The notes beneath the pieces are model-generated. The model was given only the letters and a program-made list of their open reading frames with translations, did no database searches and was not told the DNA's origin. Below, piece by piece: positions 46,475-58,709 of a DNA stretch of 64,000 bases; positions within the stretch are counted from its first letter, which is position 1, and the number at the start of each line of letters is the position of its first letter. The position numbers were made by a program, and so were the translations under genes. Location: assembly GCA_030998015.1 (NCBI GenBank), contig JARWMV010000233.1, positions 2,046,001 through 2,110,000 of the forward strand, written 5' to 3'. Source of the stretch: Ceratorhiza oryzae-sativae (taxonomy: Eukaryota; Basidiomycota; Agaricomycetes; Cantharellales; Ceratobasidiaceae).

Positions 46475-47961
46475 ATGACTGCTACGATCTATTCCCTTCG
46501 CGACGAGATCCTGAGTCGGGTTTTCTATAAAGCAGTATGTCACCAGGCGCATGACGAATTAACACGACCAACGCTTCCAGTGGCCAACCCAGTCACTGTC
46601 TGCGGTCTGTAGGCTGTGGCAAGCCTTGGTGACCACCACCCTTCCAATCTGGCCTCATGTGGATATTTTGGTTGACGGGGGACGTCGCAAAACGCGCTAC
46701 CCTCCTAGTATTCATTGGATCCGCCATTTGAAAGGCCTCGCGGTTCAACTTTGTATTCAGGATCGTAAATTTCCCATATACAAAGGCTCACATGCGGTCA
46801 TATTCGATCATGAAGAAGTCGAATATTTCGACGGCTTGAGTCGCACTCCTGGTCAAAACGTTTTTGATCTTGGCGTCGATCCCAACCCTGGCTCCTCTGG
46901 GCTTCATACATACCTCACACCGCTTTTATCACGAATCGACTCGCTAGAAATCATCTCCACTTGACAATGCCAAGTCACCTTGGGCTCCTTGCTTAACTGT
47001 TTAGTAGACATCGACGGAGACGCTGCCCGTGATTCTTGTAAAGGTTATACACGAAGCGAGTTTTGCTCTACGTCGACTTAGCATGTGTCATCGCATGAGC
47101 AATTGGCATCATAAACGCTACAAAACCTGCTTTGCTTCATTGAAAACACTTGGTTTACGAAACGTCTTTCCAATCTGGAAAGATTTGACTCTCAAAAATC
47201 TTGTCGAGCTTCGACTTGAGGCTCTGAATCCGTTGAAGAATTTACTTGTTACGCAGCGCCAACTTACAGAAGTACCAGCATTGTGTCTCAAATTGCGCTC
47301 GTTGACGTTGTTCAGCATACGGTTTAGGTCTTCTGAAGCCGGTATGAAGGTCGATCCAGTTCCACTTTTGGAGCTTCAAACTTTTAGTCTTCATTTCTTA
47401 GCATGGAATGACGAGCTTTCAGTGACATTATCCATACTTGCGCCTGGGAGATATCCTTTGCACATGAGTGTTGATATTCCAGAGGAATCAGATACTCGTT
47501 CAAACCTTCTCGGCGAGATGCGCTCGTTTTTCAACCACTCCAACATGACGTTTTTCGGGCGGGCATTAGCCCTCCGAACCTGGTTCGCTTCACAGCTCTG
47601 TCCATTTCCCAATGTCCACACGCTTGTGCTGAATTCCCTTCACTCATCCAGTGCCACGCATTGGATCTCGCGGTTAACTAACCCTTGCACCATAGATCTG
47701 TCCCAGATGCTCTGGCCTCAGCTCCGCAATCTGTATCTGGTAGGATGTGGACTCGAAAGGCAGCACCTCCGAGAGCTGATACTTGCCCATAATGCCCAGA
47801 AATTACGCATTCATCGTTATTTTGACAACGCCAAATCGCACTTTACCGGACTATCAGACGGTGCTGTGATCTGAGAAGAACGCAGAGAGTTCATAAAGGA
47901 TTTGATACCTGATATCCAAGTTTTGGACGATCGTGAACATTTGACTGATCATTTGTACTGA
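46475..47961 (+). pseudogene. F-box/LRR-like protein, disrupted
   Basis: From ATG 46475 an F-box-like start (YSLRDEILSRVFYKAV) leads through a frame change into VCRLWQALVTTTLPIWPHVD, the typical F-box transition to the substrate domain. Leucine-rich, irregular repeats follow: LTPLLSRIDSLEI, then LKTLGLRNVFPIWKDLTLKN, LQTFSLHFLAWNDELSVTL and VHTLVLNSLHSSS. Frame changes occur near 46600, 46965 and 47010-47030. A TGA at 47872-47874 is followed in the same frame by about 30 more sensible codons (FIKDLIPDIQVLDDREHL) to TGA 47959-47961, suggesting a premature stop. F-box proteins recruit substrates to SCF ubiquitin ligases; this copy is probably dead or badly sequenced. Confidence 0.65.
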
Positions 47962-48862
47962 CATCTTCTCACGAATATCGTAGCTACGGTGCTGTGGTGC
48001 AATGCACTGGCTACTGCGATAGGAGATAAATAACTAGTTGACGGGTTAAGGTTTCATCAGGATTGAACGACGATTCTGAAGAGGCTTCGTTTACCACGGC
48101 AATTGACCTTGCCGAGTTGCAGGAAAGCCCGGAAGATTCACCATGTGGCATTTTGAATAGGTGTTCTAAGACGCATATATCCTAGCAGGATGCACAGATC
48201 AAGCATTTAGATCCGCGAAAGCAAAGCGAGAGCTTGTGCTGGGGACAGCAAGGGGACTTATGTATATTACAATCGGTCACAAACCGATTTAAGATGAAAT
48301 TCTAAATTACCCAGTACCCTACAAGGCTCATGGGTATCAAATCACTGGGATCATGTGTACAGACAGAAGAGAAGAGGCGGTTTAAGACCTTAGCAGCAAA
48401 TCACTGGGGGGCTCACGAATGACCGAGTAGCCTGCTGTTCCTCGTCGAATTCTTTGACACATTTGTTTAGCACTTTCAAATTTAAATTTCAAATGACGCG
48501 TCAATGCTCTGACGTCAACCTCTAAAGTCTAATTCTTGCTCGATCGACAACCACATGGATCTGCATCAGCACGCCTTCGTAGATTCATTCAGAGTAGATC
48601 GCAACGCTGGTGTCCTCTTTTCCGACTGTGAGAGCATATATCTACGACTGGGTCCAACTGGCGGATCTGTTTGTTGTTTGACTCTGTATCTCGATGGTCT
48701 TTTGCACAGTTTATATAATCTAAAAGCATATACGCGACTCTATTGCATGAGGCCAATGTATACAACAATTCTGAGAACAACATTGGGTCTCTTTCGTCTC
48801 TCACCCTCCACCCACCCCGTTCAAAGCATTCAGCACCCATAGCGTTACCACACCCACCCGAC
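47962..48862. other. Intergenic region
   Basis: No supported gene; AT-rich, with short frames only. The right end is the upstream region of the hypothetical gene starting at 48863. Confidence 0.45.
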
Positions 48863-49830
48863 ATGAACACCGCCGAGTTTACAGATCTCGTCTCGTCGTT
48901 GATCCCTAGGTCCTCCCAAAACAGCCACGTAAAGGCTGCTCGGCAGCTCCTACACATAATGACTCTAATCGTAAGTTCGCTGCCTCTCTCGTGGTTCGTG
49001 GCTGACGCTTGCATTGCTCTAGTACTGCTTTGGTGCCATCGAACTTCACAAGGTTCGGTACGCGGACGGCAAGCTTTTCATCAAGAGCCTTATCCGGAGC
49101 AAATCTCTCATCTTCAAGCTGGCTGCGGCATTGGGTGTGGTCATACCCATGCCAGTCCCAGGATCGAACGAGGCGCCGGAGAAACTCTTGGATCTAGCGA
49201 GACACCACAGAATTCCACTCGAGGCTTTTCAAGGCCCCAACGTAGTCAGTGCTGGTTCCCTTGTGTGTCTCTGAATTTTACTTACTGGCGGCTCCAGACG
49301 CCGTATGACGTTACTACGACCTGAACGTTGTAGTGACGTTCATGGAAGTGGTCTTCAAGCTCATGGGTCGTCTCAAAACAAACGACCTGCAGAAGCTCGA
49401 ACGAGGATACCGAGGTCATTGCCACCCTGACTATAGCAAGCCGCAGCGAACTTTCCGCTCGCTATTCTCCAAGGCGGACCCGGGGACGCATCTACTTGGT
49501 CTGGCTGCTTCCGATATGCCTGGTGCACAGGCTCGCACCGAGATCGCGGAAGAGCCCGCCAAGTTTCCAGTTCATCCACGCCTCCGTCCTCGCCTCGTCC
49601 ACTTCCTCGCCCTCATGCCGACTATCACACCTCCGCTTTGAAGACTGCGAACTTGGCACTTTGCCGCCACCCAAGTTGGGCGCCTCTCTAGGGCTTCTGG
49701 GCCGATCCGCCGTCGCACAGGAACTCATTAATATCCAATCGTCTTGCTCCCCGGCCAGGAACTTCCTCCTGGCCCATACGCCACGCCCGTCGGTGTGGAT
49801 CATTGTCACTATGCCCCGCTTCCTTAACCT
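48863..49830 (+). CDS. Hypothetical protein, C-terminus uncertain
   Basis: Clean exon logic at the start: 48863-48970 (MNTAEFTDLVSSLIPRSSQN, 36 codons), an intron GTAAGT...CTAG, 49023-49241 (FGAIELHKVRYADGKLFIKS, LAAALGVVIPMPVPGSNEAP, 73 codons), an intron GTAGTC...CCAG, and a third exon from 49298. There PYD must be joined to YYDLNVVVTFMEVVFKLMGR by one extra base near 49309. The frame stays open to a TGA at 49639-49641; beyond it the same frame contains a plausible end (LPGQELPPGPYATPVGVDHC) stopping near 49828, but with stops between. No family was recognised. The exon structure and coding quality support a real or recently lost gene. Confidence 0.55.
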
Positions 49831-51060
49831 CTATGCCTCCCATTTATCCCATTTATCCCATTTTGCACTCTTTCTCATTTTATCTGGGTTCATTCCATCG
49901 CCGTCATTGCCTTGATCTCTCTTATATCTCTGCTTCCCAATCTTCGATATACATTCTAGACTCGATGCTTCTTTGGATATATGTTGTGCAGTCTGACCAA
50001 TACCATTATATTCTCCAAATAAATAAGAATACGCGTGAGGCTGTTTACCACATGATGGTCGCTGAATGTAACGATCAATTCTGACGTTTCCTGCAGATCG
50101 ATGGGTTGGGATGGTTTGGGGCCAGCGCAACGGCGATCGATGCCCCGTAATACAATCGTGCCTAACGTCCCGTAAGGGTAAGATGACAATCTGGACTAGC
50201 ACCGGCCTATTCCCGCAAAAAGTCGTAAACCTAGTTAAAGCGGCTCGATAGATCTAGGTATGATTTAGAGCACTCATTCATCAGGAAAAACGATGGCGAA
50301 ATTAATGGCATTCGTCCTTGTTGAGCCAAAGCTGCTCCAACTCCTTGAATGTTGGGGCAGATTGGGATTTGCCCAGAATGAGTTGAATCCACCAAATTAA
50401 TCTCTGCCAAGGGGACAGTCTAGCCCAATGCGATGTCCGCCTGTCCTCTCTTAGCACAAATGTTGGCCTATGCCCCTCAGTTGAGAGAGGATAATGCCCA
50501 ACTCAACAATCCATTTACTGGGGTTGATTGGGCCAGCTTTCCCCCATAATGTCCAAAAGCTTTTACGGTGCGCGCGAACGTTGATAACATTATATTCTCT
50601 CTATCGAGGGTTGCAACGGCTCAGAACGAACAAAAGTGCAGCGTACGTAACGTAAGGATGCAAAGAGAAAACCAAAACACGAAGATATGCAACTTGAGGA
50701 AAACAGTGTACTACCACAAACCGAATAAGATAATTGTCAATAAACACGAACAACGTCAAAAAGAGAAGAGGTGTGCTAGAGAACCCAAAGTGGGGGGAAT
50801 GCATGTACAATGTCAATGAGCAACTAGTGCAAGCAAATGCAGGGGCGCGCAAGGGGAGGTTGGGGATGGGTAGAAATCAGGGGACGTTGATGGATATTGT
50901 ATACATTTCGTTTTCTTTTTTGAAGCGGCATTGTTGAGCAGGTTGGGCTGCCAATCGGCGATTTCAGGGAACCGCGTCGTGAGTGGAGCGGAATAGACGG
51001 GTCGTCAAGATACATTATGGTCGATCCACATGAGAAAAATAGCGTGGTCGTGCTGGTCGT
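49831..51060. other. 1.2-kb region without a gene
   Basis: Three tandem CCCATTTAT-like units lie at about 49845-49863. The rest is AT-rich and includes the 3' flank of the large membrane-protein gene. No coding frame of quality. Confidence 0.45.
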
Positions 51061-54000
51061 TCACCGTTGTTCAGGTTCAGGCTCTGCTCGTTCCTCGGTT
51101 GGAGGAGCTTCTTCGAGTTCTTCGGGCCGAAACGGTATCGAACTCCTCCTCCACACAGACGGTCCAATCCCAAACGTATAATCCCGGTCCTCGTCCTCGG
51201 GGTGAATCGAGTGCGAACCTCGCCTGACCGATCCTCCAGATCCTGAACCCGAGACCGAAAGCGAATAGCTGGCGCTCACGGCTCGACTCCCACCCGATCC
51301 CGATCCGGCTTGAGAACCAGCACCCCCAGCGCCGCCCGAGCCCGAGTTTGAACCAGAGCCCACCCGACTACGGCGAGCAGCCACGGGCGCGAGCGAGTTT
51401 TTCCGACTCGAAGGTGTGCTGAGCATCCCCACACTATCCCCCCGCTCCGCCTCGAACCCTTCTTGCTCTGACGGGGACTGGGGCGCCAACTCGGCTGGCC
51501 CAAACGTGTGTGACCCAACCCGTCTCCGAATGACACCCAGACTATCGACCGAACTGCTCGCAGCCGAAGGGGCCGTCATCCGACGACGACGATTCGGATT
51601 GGGTGGGGGCGGCGCAATCAACCCCGATCGTACACTTGGCGATGGCGATGAGATGATCGATTCCTGAGCGGCGCGTGAGATGATCGAGTCGTGTGCGGCG
51701 CGGGACATGGTTGATGCGGGAGTATGAGGAAGATGAGAGATGATCGAATCGCGATTGTGGGACAAGATCGAATCGTCATGTGAGGACAAGAGCGAGGGCT
51801 GCCGTCGTCCTTGACCTGCCGACGACCGGTTATTGGACGACACGGGCGACTGTTCGTTCCCTCCCGAGCCCGAGCCAGATTCACGTCGACCGCCTCCCGA
51901 ACCCGAGGAGCGATCGCCCGGCCGGGAAATCGAGATCGGGAAGAATCGAGACGAGATCGGTTGGCCGAGACTCGAGAGCGAGGCACTCGTGTCCATCTCG
52001 ACGTTCTCAGAGTAAGACCCGCTCGTGTCGGCTTCGCTCCCGGCAGCAGGTGCTCGGATCCGTACGCTCTCGACACCGTCTTGGGAATCTGCATAGTCGT
52101 CGAGTGAGAACCGTTCGGCATAGGAATCATGGGACCGATCTCCAGGTCCAGACTGCGCGTACGAATGCTCGGCAGAGTGGCCAAACGAGTGCTCCCCAGA
52201 CTGAATAAACGAGTGTTCCCGCTCGCCCGAAAGATCGTGTTCTCCAGACTGAATAAACGACGGCTCTTGCTCTTGTTCCTCCTCGGTCTCCTGGACACTC
52301 GACCCGGACAAGCTCTCCAACCGCGCAGCACCCTCTCGAGGTGTCATCATCGGAACAAGTGTCGCCGTGCTCGGTCCCCGGGGTGTAGAGCCACTCATAG
52401 ACGTGCCAGGACCCGACCCAGGTGCCGACGGCGTCGTCCGACTCCCAGCCGTAGACGATATTGCAGGCGGGGTAAGCCGCCCAGCCGAAGGCTCCGATTC
52501 CTTCCTCACAGCCTCCACACGCGGAGACGGCAGAACCGTCCCGGCCTGCAACGGAAACGGCAAGACCGACGTCGTCGCAGAGGGCGTCAGCGGCGGAACC
52601 AGCGGAGCCGTGAACATCTCGGCCGTCAAAACCCCTCTCCTCGACCCGCCGTTGTTCTCGTGTTCGGTGACTTCGACGACCGGCACTTCGCGCTCTTCAC
52701 GTAACCCGCTCAACGCAAGCTCCTGATCCGAATTCCGTTCCCGAACAAGCGCAGCGCCCAACGTCGATCCAAACGTGCCCATCTCTGGCCGAGGGGTTTC
52801 CCGTCCTTTGCCCTTGTCGAGACCCTCGAGTCGCGGGGCGGGTGTGCCGGGTGCGGAAGGAGGCGCGGGGGCAGTGCGCCAAGACGTGCTTCGTCGCCGG
52901 ACCATGCAGAGTTCATACGCGCCTTGGACCCGTCGCCGAGCGGCCGTGCGCCATTCCCAATTCAGCTTGTCCCTGGGCTCTCCCCAGAATTCTTCCTTTT
53001 CCCCACCCCACTCGCCTTCGTCTAGGGGTTCCTCCCATCGATACCGAGGTCCACACAGGCCGGCGCACATTTGTCCAGAGAGGATCCACAAACCAAGTCT
53101 GACATGCCAAGTTAGAACAGTTAGCCTCGGGAGACGAAGATGAACAACCCACAACGAAATCAACAGCAGTACGACCCTCGCCAAGATCCACGCGACGTTC
53201 GCGATCAACATACCTCTCGCGAACCCGGTCAACGTTCCGTTTGATCGAAAAAACGCGCCGTCCCGCATCCCGGTCGGACCCGTCCCTGTCTGAGGCGCCC
53301 AAAACGCAAACAACGCAGCCGCACTGATTCCGGCTCGAGGCACGAGCGTGCACACCGTTGGGCCGGCTTGGAGTCGGGCGTAGAACCATTCGGCCAGTCC
53401 GTCGGTCGTCCAGCGGGTTTGACCCGTGTGAGCGCTGGATGAGTCCGACTGTTTCTCGGCGTGCGGATGAACGTGGTGAGCGTGCCCACCAAACGCTTTA
53501 ACCCAACTGACGACCCTCCCGACCGCTGCACTTGATGAACTGCTCCCGCTGACTCGTCGCGCCTCGAGTTGAATATCCAGCTGACGTTCGACTTCGGTGG
53601 ACGTGCGTCCGCTCATCGACCGACGGTGCTTCTTTTCTCGGAAGGTTGACGGATGAGTCGGACCGTGGACGAGCTCTTGGAACCGGGTTTGGTTGGACGG
53701 CGTGCGTTTGTGGCCTTTGCTGTCGGTCGGAGAGGGTTTGTTGTCGTTTGTGGGAGAGTCTTTGGGGGATTCGACGCCGTTGAGAGAAGCACGGACTTCG
53801 TCGCCGCCCGTACGGCCGACCGAACGCCGACGCATGCCGCTCTCCCGTCCGCCGTTGTTCTTCCAATCCTCGGATTCACGAGACTGCATCAAGAGTCCAC
53901 CCGAATCGCTCCGTCGGTGCTCCTTGTCCCCGGACGGTTCCCTCGAATGGGTGAATCCAGCAGACGGGTTCCGTGAATGACCCCACATCTCGCTTGACCG

Positions 54001-55230
54001 GCCGCTCAGGACGTCCCGACTGCGGTTTCCAATCCGACCCCTGGCGCCATTCCGATCCATCACATGGTCCTCTTCGTACACATATTCCTCTGCGTCCCAA
54101 GCAGTTCGTCTGACGTAGCGAAAGAAGCAGTAGACGTCGAATGAGGCAAGGGATGCAAAGTGCCGAGCGGGAGTGGAAAGATAGATCGGGATTATGAGCG
54201 GGCGCTCTATTCAATGCGAGTTATATTAGCTGTCAGGACCGAGAGGAAGAGAGGAACAGGCACATACTGACTCTCCACCGCCTCCAGAACGAATACACTG
54301 CCTCGTATATGATGAGAATTCCAACCACCCAAATGAGAACGCATGCGGCGTAGGCAGCAGCAGCGAGCGACCAGTTTCGACGCGATGATATTTGGCTAAA
54401 CGTGGGTTCTGCAGCAGCCCTGGCAATTGAATCGTTCAACTCCATTCAATCAAAAAGAAGAGAAACAGAACTCACTGGACAACCGTATAAACCGCACAAA
54501 AATCGAAAAACAGCTGGACGATCACTGGTCCGAACACCAGCAAAGGCAGCCCGATCCTCCATTGAACTCGCGCCCACGGACCTGGCTCACGGGTGAGTTT
54601 GAGGTCGAAACCAGGCGCGTTGAATCGGGGCGAGCGAACACGGCCGCCCCCGCTGTAGACTAGTCCGAGTTGCGAGACCGGTCGCATTGGCATGGGCGTC
54701 GTACCCCGGGATTCGGGGGCCAGGTATGATTGGCGTGGGACTTGGAGAAGCTGTTGCTGGGCGACCGGCGACGGTTGCTGTTGAACGCCCGAGGCTGGTT
54801 GCATGATGCGCACAGAACGCGTCGTCGCTGCTCGCCCCAGGCCGGGCCGAACCGTATCATCCTGGTCGTGGTCATGATCGGCCGGGTCAGCGAGCTCAAA
54901 CGGCGTGGGCAGCGACGTGCGCTGGAGCCGAGCGAGCGACGCAGCGGCCGCAGGCGGAAGGGGCATCGTCGTGTCGTCGTCCTCGCCGTCGCCGACCTCG
55001 GTCTCGACGATCGTGTCCTCGATGTGCTCGGTCCAGCGCGACCGGGACTGGGGCGAGAGCGAGTCGTCCGGGCCGGGGGGCAAGACGGCCGAACTCGCAC
55101 GCGCTGGTCCGCCGTACGCAAACGTCGTCGGCGTCTGCGGCGACCATGTGGGGCCGGGCCCGCCCACCGAGCCGCTCGAGGGCGTCGCGGTGCTCGTGCT
55201 CGCTACCCGCTGCGGTGTGGCCGTAGCCAT
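51061..55230 (-). CDS. Large multi-pass membrane protein with Ser-rich cytoplasmic region
   Basis: Three exons, 55230-54476, 54419-54268 and 54206-51061, sum to 1,351 codons with consistent phases (introns GTGAGT...CCAG and GTATGT...ATAG). The N-terminal 190 residues are disordered; the first membrane helices are RIGLPLLVFGPVIVQLFFDF and AAYAACVLIWVVGILIIYEA. A Ser/Arg-rich loop follows, then CTLVPRAGISAAALFAFWAP, a helix pair (MLIANVAWILARVVLLLISL, VRLGLWILSGQMCAGLCG), and a C-terminal tail of about 650 residues rich in Ser, Gly, Pro and Glu, with repeated SGEHDLSGEREHS-like units. No catalytic domain was recognised. It could be a basidiomycete-specific signalling or trafficking membrane protein. 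The frame is fully open through the 3-kb last exon, so the gene is intact. Confidence 0.8.
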
Positions 55231-56479
55231 GGGATGTTCGAGCAGGGGGGGAGAGAGAGCAAAGAGATGATGATCCCCGCCCAGCACGCGCCTGGACACA
55301 CGTTTCGTCACAAAAGGAAACTCGCCCCTGAATAAACACTAAAATGCTTCCGCGTCACGTGTCAGTCCTCACGGTTCGTGTGCGGCGGCTGTTCGGTTCG
55401 CTGTTGGGGATCAGTCCAGGCGTTCGCTGAACAGTACGGGAGGGTTTGGGGTACGTGGCGGGGGGCGACCAAGACTCAAAATAAGGGCCGCACAATGCTT
55501 GACGACAGACAACGGGAGATCGAAGCACCGGCTCGGGCTGAAAAAACAACAACAAAACAACCAAGGAAACGATGTAGGCCGGTGATGACAAGGTGGAGTG
55601 GTCATTGGTTTAATTATGCGCTACATTGTCAAGCTCCTACCCCGAGTCGGACGCTGCACATGGCTCGCACGGCACCGGCGAAAGTGCACAAGGGAATATC
55701 ACACCGGCCCTTCAGTTTTGGTTCTAGTATTTCCCCTTATGGTATAGGACCATTCAAAATTTGTCTGTATCACACAACAGAGTCACGCGGACACACATTC
55801 AGATTCTGTCTGATTCGAAAAAAGCACATTTTTTGCGCAGGCCAAGCTTGCCACTCCGCATGTTCGAGAACCCATCAAACTTCTTGGTTATCATTACTTC
55901 AGAAAAGGCACGATCAGCTTTTTGCTGGTCCCGATGCGGACGTGTGGGGCTATCGGCCGTGCTCGCATGACTGGACAAAGGTGGAGCCGCCCAGATGTAT
56001 CGATTAATGACCATAGTGGTGAGCTTGTATGCGCGTGAAAGTTAACATTTCATTAGCACCGCCTACAGCACTATACCGTATGAACATGCGCTTCGTTCCT
56101 TCCGACCTTCTGGCCGTTGCGTTCGCTTTTCAGCCGCATTCCACGTAGGGGAACGTATGTTTTCTTCCCATTCATATCCACAATACATAGTACTAACGGA
56201 ATATGTGACTAGTCTATCAATCGCCCCCTCCCAGCTAAAGAGCTTCGCTCATATAATTCGAGTCCAGCACATTAGCGGCAAGGTGTGGCCAATTGTTACA
56301 AGCGGTAATCTGGGCGAGCCACTAAAGCAATAGCAACCACATGTTTCTTGTGCTTTGCTCGGAATTCCCACAAACCTCCCCAGCGCCCAGCGCACGTGAT
56401 GACCAATGAGATTCAACTTTTGGGTGCTCAGCCACCACCAATCCGCGCTCATAGTGCGCCAATTATTCGATATTCCTGA
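55231..56479. other. Intergenic region
   Basis: Upstream region of the large membrane-protein gene. A plus-strand frame at 55378-56007 lacks any domain, and its translation is compositionally odd. No supported gene. Confidence 0.45.
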
Positions 56480-57494
56480 GCTGGTGCCTTGATATGCTGC
56501 CGAGCCAGACAGCGGATGTCCATCACTCTGTCGTGAAAATCGAAAAATGGTTGGGATTACTTTTCCCTTGGTCTGGGAACATGCTCGAGGAGTACACCAT
56601 CTACTTACACTTTTCACGGGAGCCCTCGTTGACGAAAATCCATATGCTCCATCAATCATCAGCGTCGTGAACCATATTTTTCTCTAGGTTTTGTTGATCA
56701 CCCAATCGTATACATGAGGACTTGTGCAAACCAAATACCGAAGCTTTGGAAATATCCAATCTCTATGTATCTCTTGTCACACTTTTGGAGATCTCTAACC
56801 AGACTCGGAGACACTTACTGCCGATTTACTGGCATCATCTACTTGATTTCTCGCCTCGACGCGCTCCGCTGCCTAACCTAGTCTTACTCACTCTATGCGC
56901 CAGTTGCGTCGATTGCAGCTGGGATACGACACTCTGGGCCGAGATCTTTGCTTCGGGATCGTTGTGAACGCTCGGCTATCCCCCTTGATATCCTTATTTC
57001 CACGCCTCTCGAGTGAAGCGATTGACCTCATTTTGGAATGGTTAACTGGGCACTGCCATCACCTTCAAAATGTTTCCCTTTTCCACTCTAGAAATGCAGA
57101 CAGCTTGGGAGACCAAGGTCACACGGCGGGCTTCGGCTTCACTTCTCGCTCTTTGTCGGAAATTCTATGGTCATTTGAAACCCAATTTAATGCTCCGCAA
57201 ACCAATTACAGTTGGGCTGTAGTTGCGGCATATGTAGTACACTAGTCGTAGAAAGTTTGGCGTCACTGTAATGTCTAACTGTGTATGACACAACGAATTC
57301 ACGAGATATCGTGTTTTCCCCTTTTATTCATTCAATCCAACGTTACCCCACTCCATTTATTCCCTTCGGTATGCTCCTTGTCTTTACTCATGTCTGAAAA
57401 TTTTCAACTTTCCCTTGTCTTGGATATCTCTCACTTGGCTGCAAGGTTCATAAGCCTAGAAATCGAGATATTTTTCTATGAAAGTCCCCCTTGA
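56480..57494 (+). pseudogene. Third F-box/LRR-like relic
   Basis: Plus-strand fragments in changing frames read FPLVWEHARGVHHLLTLFTG (about 56560), TLLEISNQTRRHLLPIYWHH, then PLPNLVLLTLCAS (about 56870), LWAEIFASG, SSEAIDLILEWLTGHCHHLQ (about 57010-57070) and FQLSLVLDISHLAARFISLE (about 57400-57460). These match the body of the same F-box/LRR-like family as the relics at 3.8-5.5 and 46.5-48.0 kb. Several stops and frame changes interrupt it. Confidence 0.5.
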
Positions 57495-58709
57495 CGATAG
57501 GGTGTTTCACAAGGGGGTTTAAACGGGCCTTGAACAGATGCGTGCACGCTCAACGCCCTACTGAGTTGATTGGTCAGCAAACAATTGTTCAAAGTCTCGT
57601 TAAACGCTCCGTTCCATCTCCTTCATGAAGCACCCTAATAAATGGCATCTTTCTCCTACATGCGCTCATTTGGTCGCCCCGAACATCTACTCATCATTCT
57701 CTCCTCATACAAGCCCATTCGCCTACCTATTTAGACCGAAGATCCCTCAGAGCTCGAGAAAATATTTCACACCATCCTCCTTGAACCTGATCTAGTCGGG
57801 ACTTTAGAACTTTAGAATCGAATGGCGTGGGCTGTGTCAGCCTGGACGACAAGATACGGTCTCTGTAAAATCACATGCATGAAATATCAACCTGAAACAC
57901 AGCTTTTGAGCGAATCGTACCAAAAAGAGGCCACATGGACGTATCAACTTTGAATTTTCGCTGGCCCGCCTTTGAGACGAATTGTGCGGACAGCCGGCCA
58001 ATAAAATTATTATACCGGGTTTCGTTATATTATGCGGTGATTCCTAGAACAGTCCAACCTCTTGATTTGAGACCCCTGGTTTTTGCGAAGAACTAATTTT
58101 GACGTGCTCGATCTGGGGAAAACCACGGATCCCGCCACAGGTTCTTGGAGGCGGTCATGAATACATGGCGCTATCATTTCTGACAGGCTTCTTACCCACG
58201 TCATCCCAGATCAAGAGGTTCGGCTGTACGTTTGGGGTCAAATAGCAGCCTCTGATTGATACGAAACTTCGGTACATGTGATTCATACAGTGTGGTCAAA
58301 GTTGCAAAGTCAGTTCGCTACCATCTCATCCACGTTTATACATTGATCTTGCATCTCGGATAGATAGTTGCCTTCGATCAATCTGGCCGGGTTCCCCAAC
58401 TATTATCTTCCTTGAATCAATCCCTTCAGCACATCGAGATCCTTCAGACCGCCAATGACATCTTTCGAAGATATAAGGTCTTCAAGTTGGACTAGGCAGG
58501 TTCCGCCCACATCTCCCGCTCCCTGACCCCCACTAGCTATAGGATATCTTCTTCTCCCCCCCCAAAGTCAAGGTGTTCATCGTTTACACACGAGAAACCA
58601 ACATCTACGAGGTTTGATTGAAACATCGACCCAATGAAATGAATGATAATGTATCCCAAATACAGAATCTTTTATGCCTACGTTAAAGAGTGGTGGAAAC
58701 AAGCAAAAG
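57495..58709. other. Relic or non-coding stretch
   Basis: Short protein-like bits occur (for example LQHIEILQTANDIFRRYKVF near 58430-58490), possibly more of the F-box relic, but stops are frequent and no gene can be drawn. Confidence 0.4.

Noticed and set aside
51780..52704. Several overlapping plus-strand Arg-rich frames
   Set aside because: Shadows of the 3-kb coding exon of the large membrane protein.
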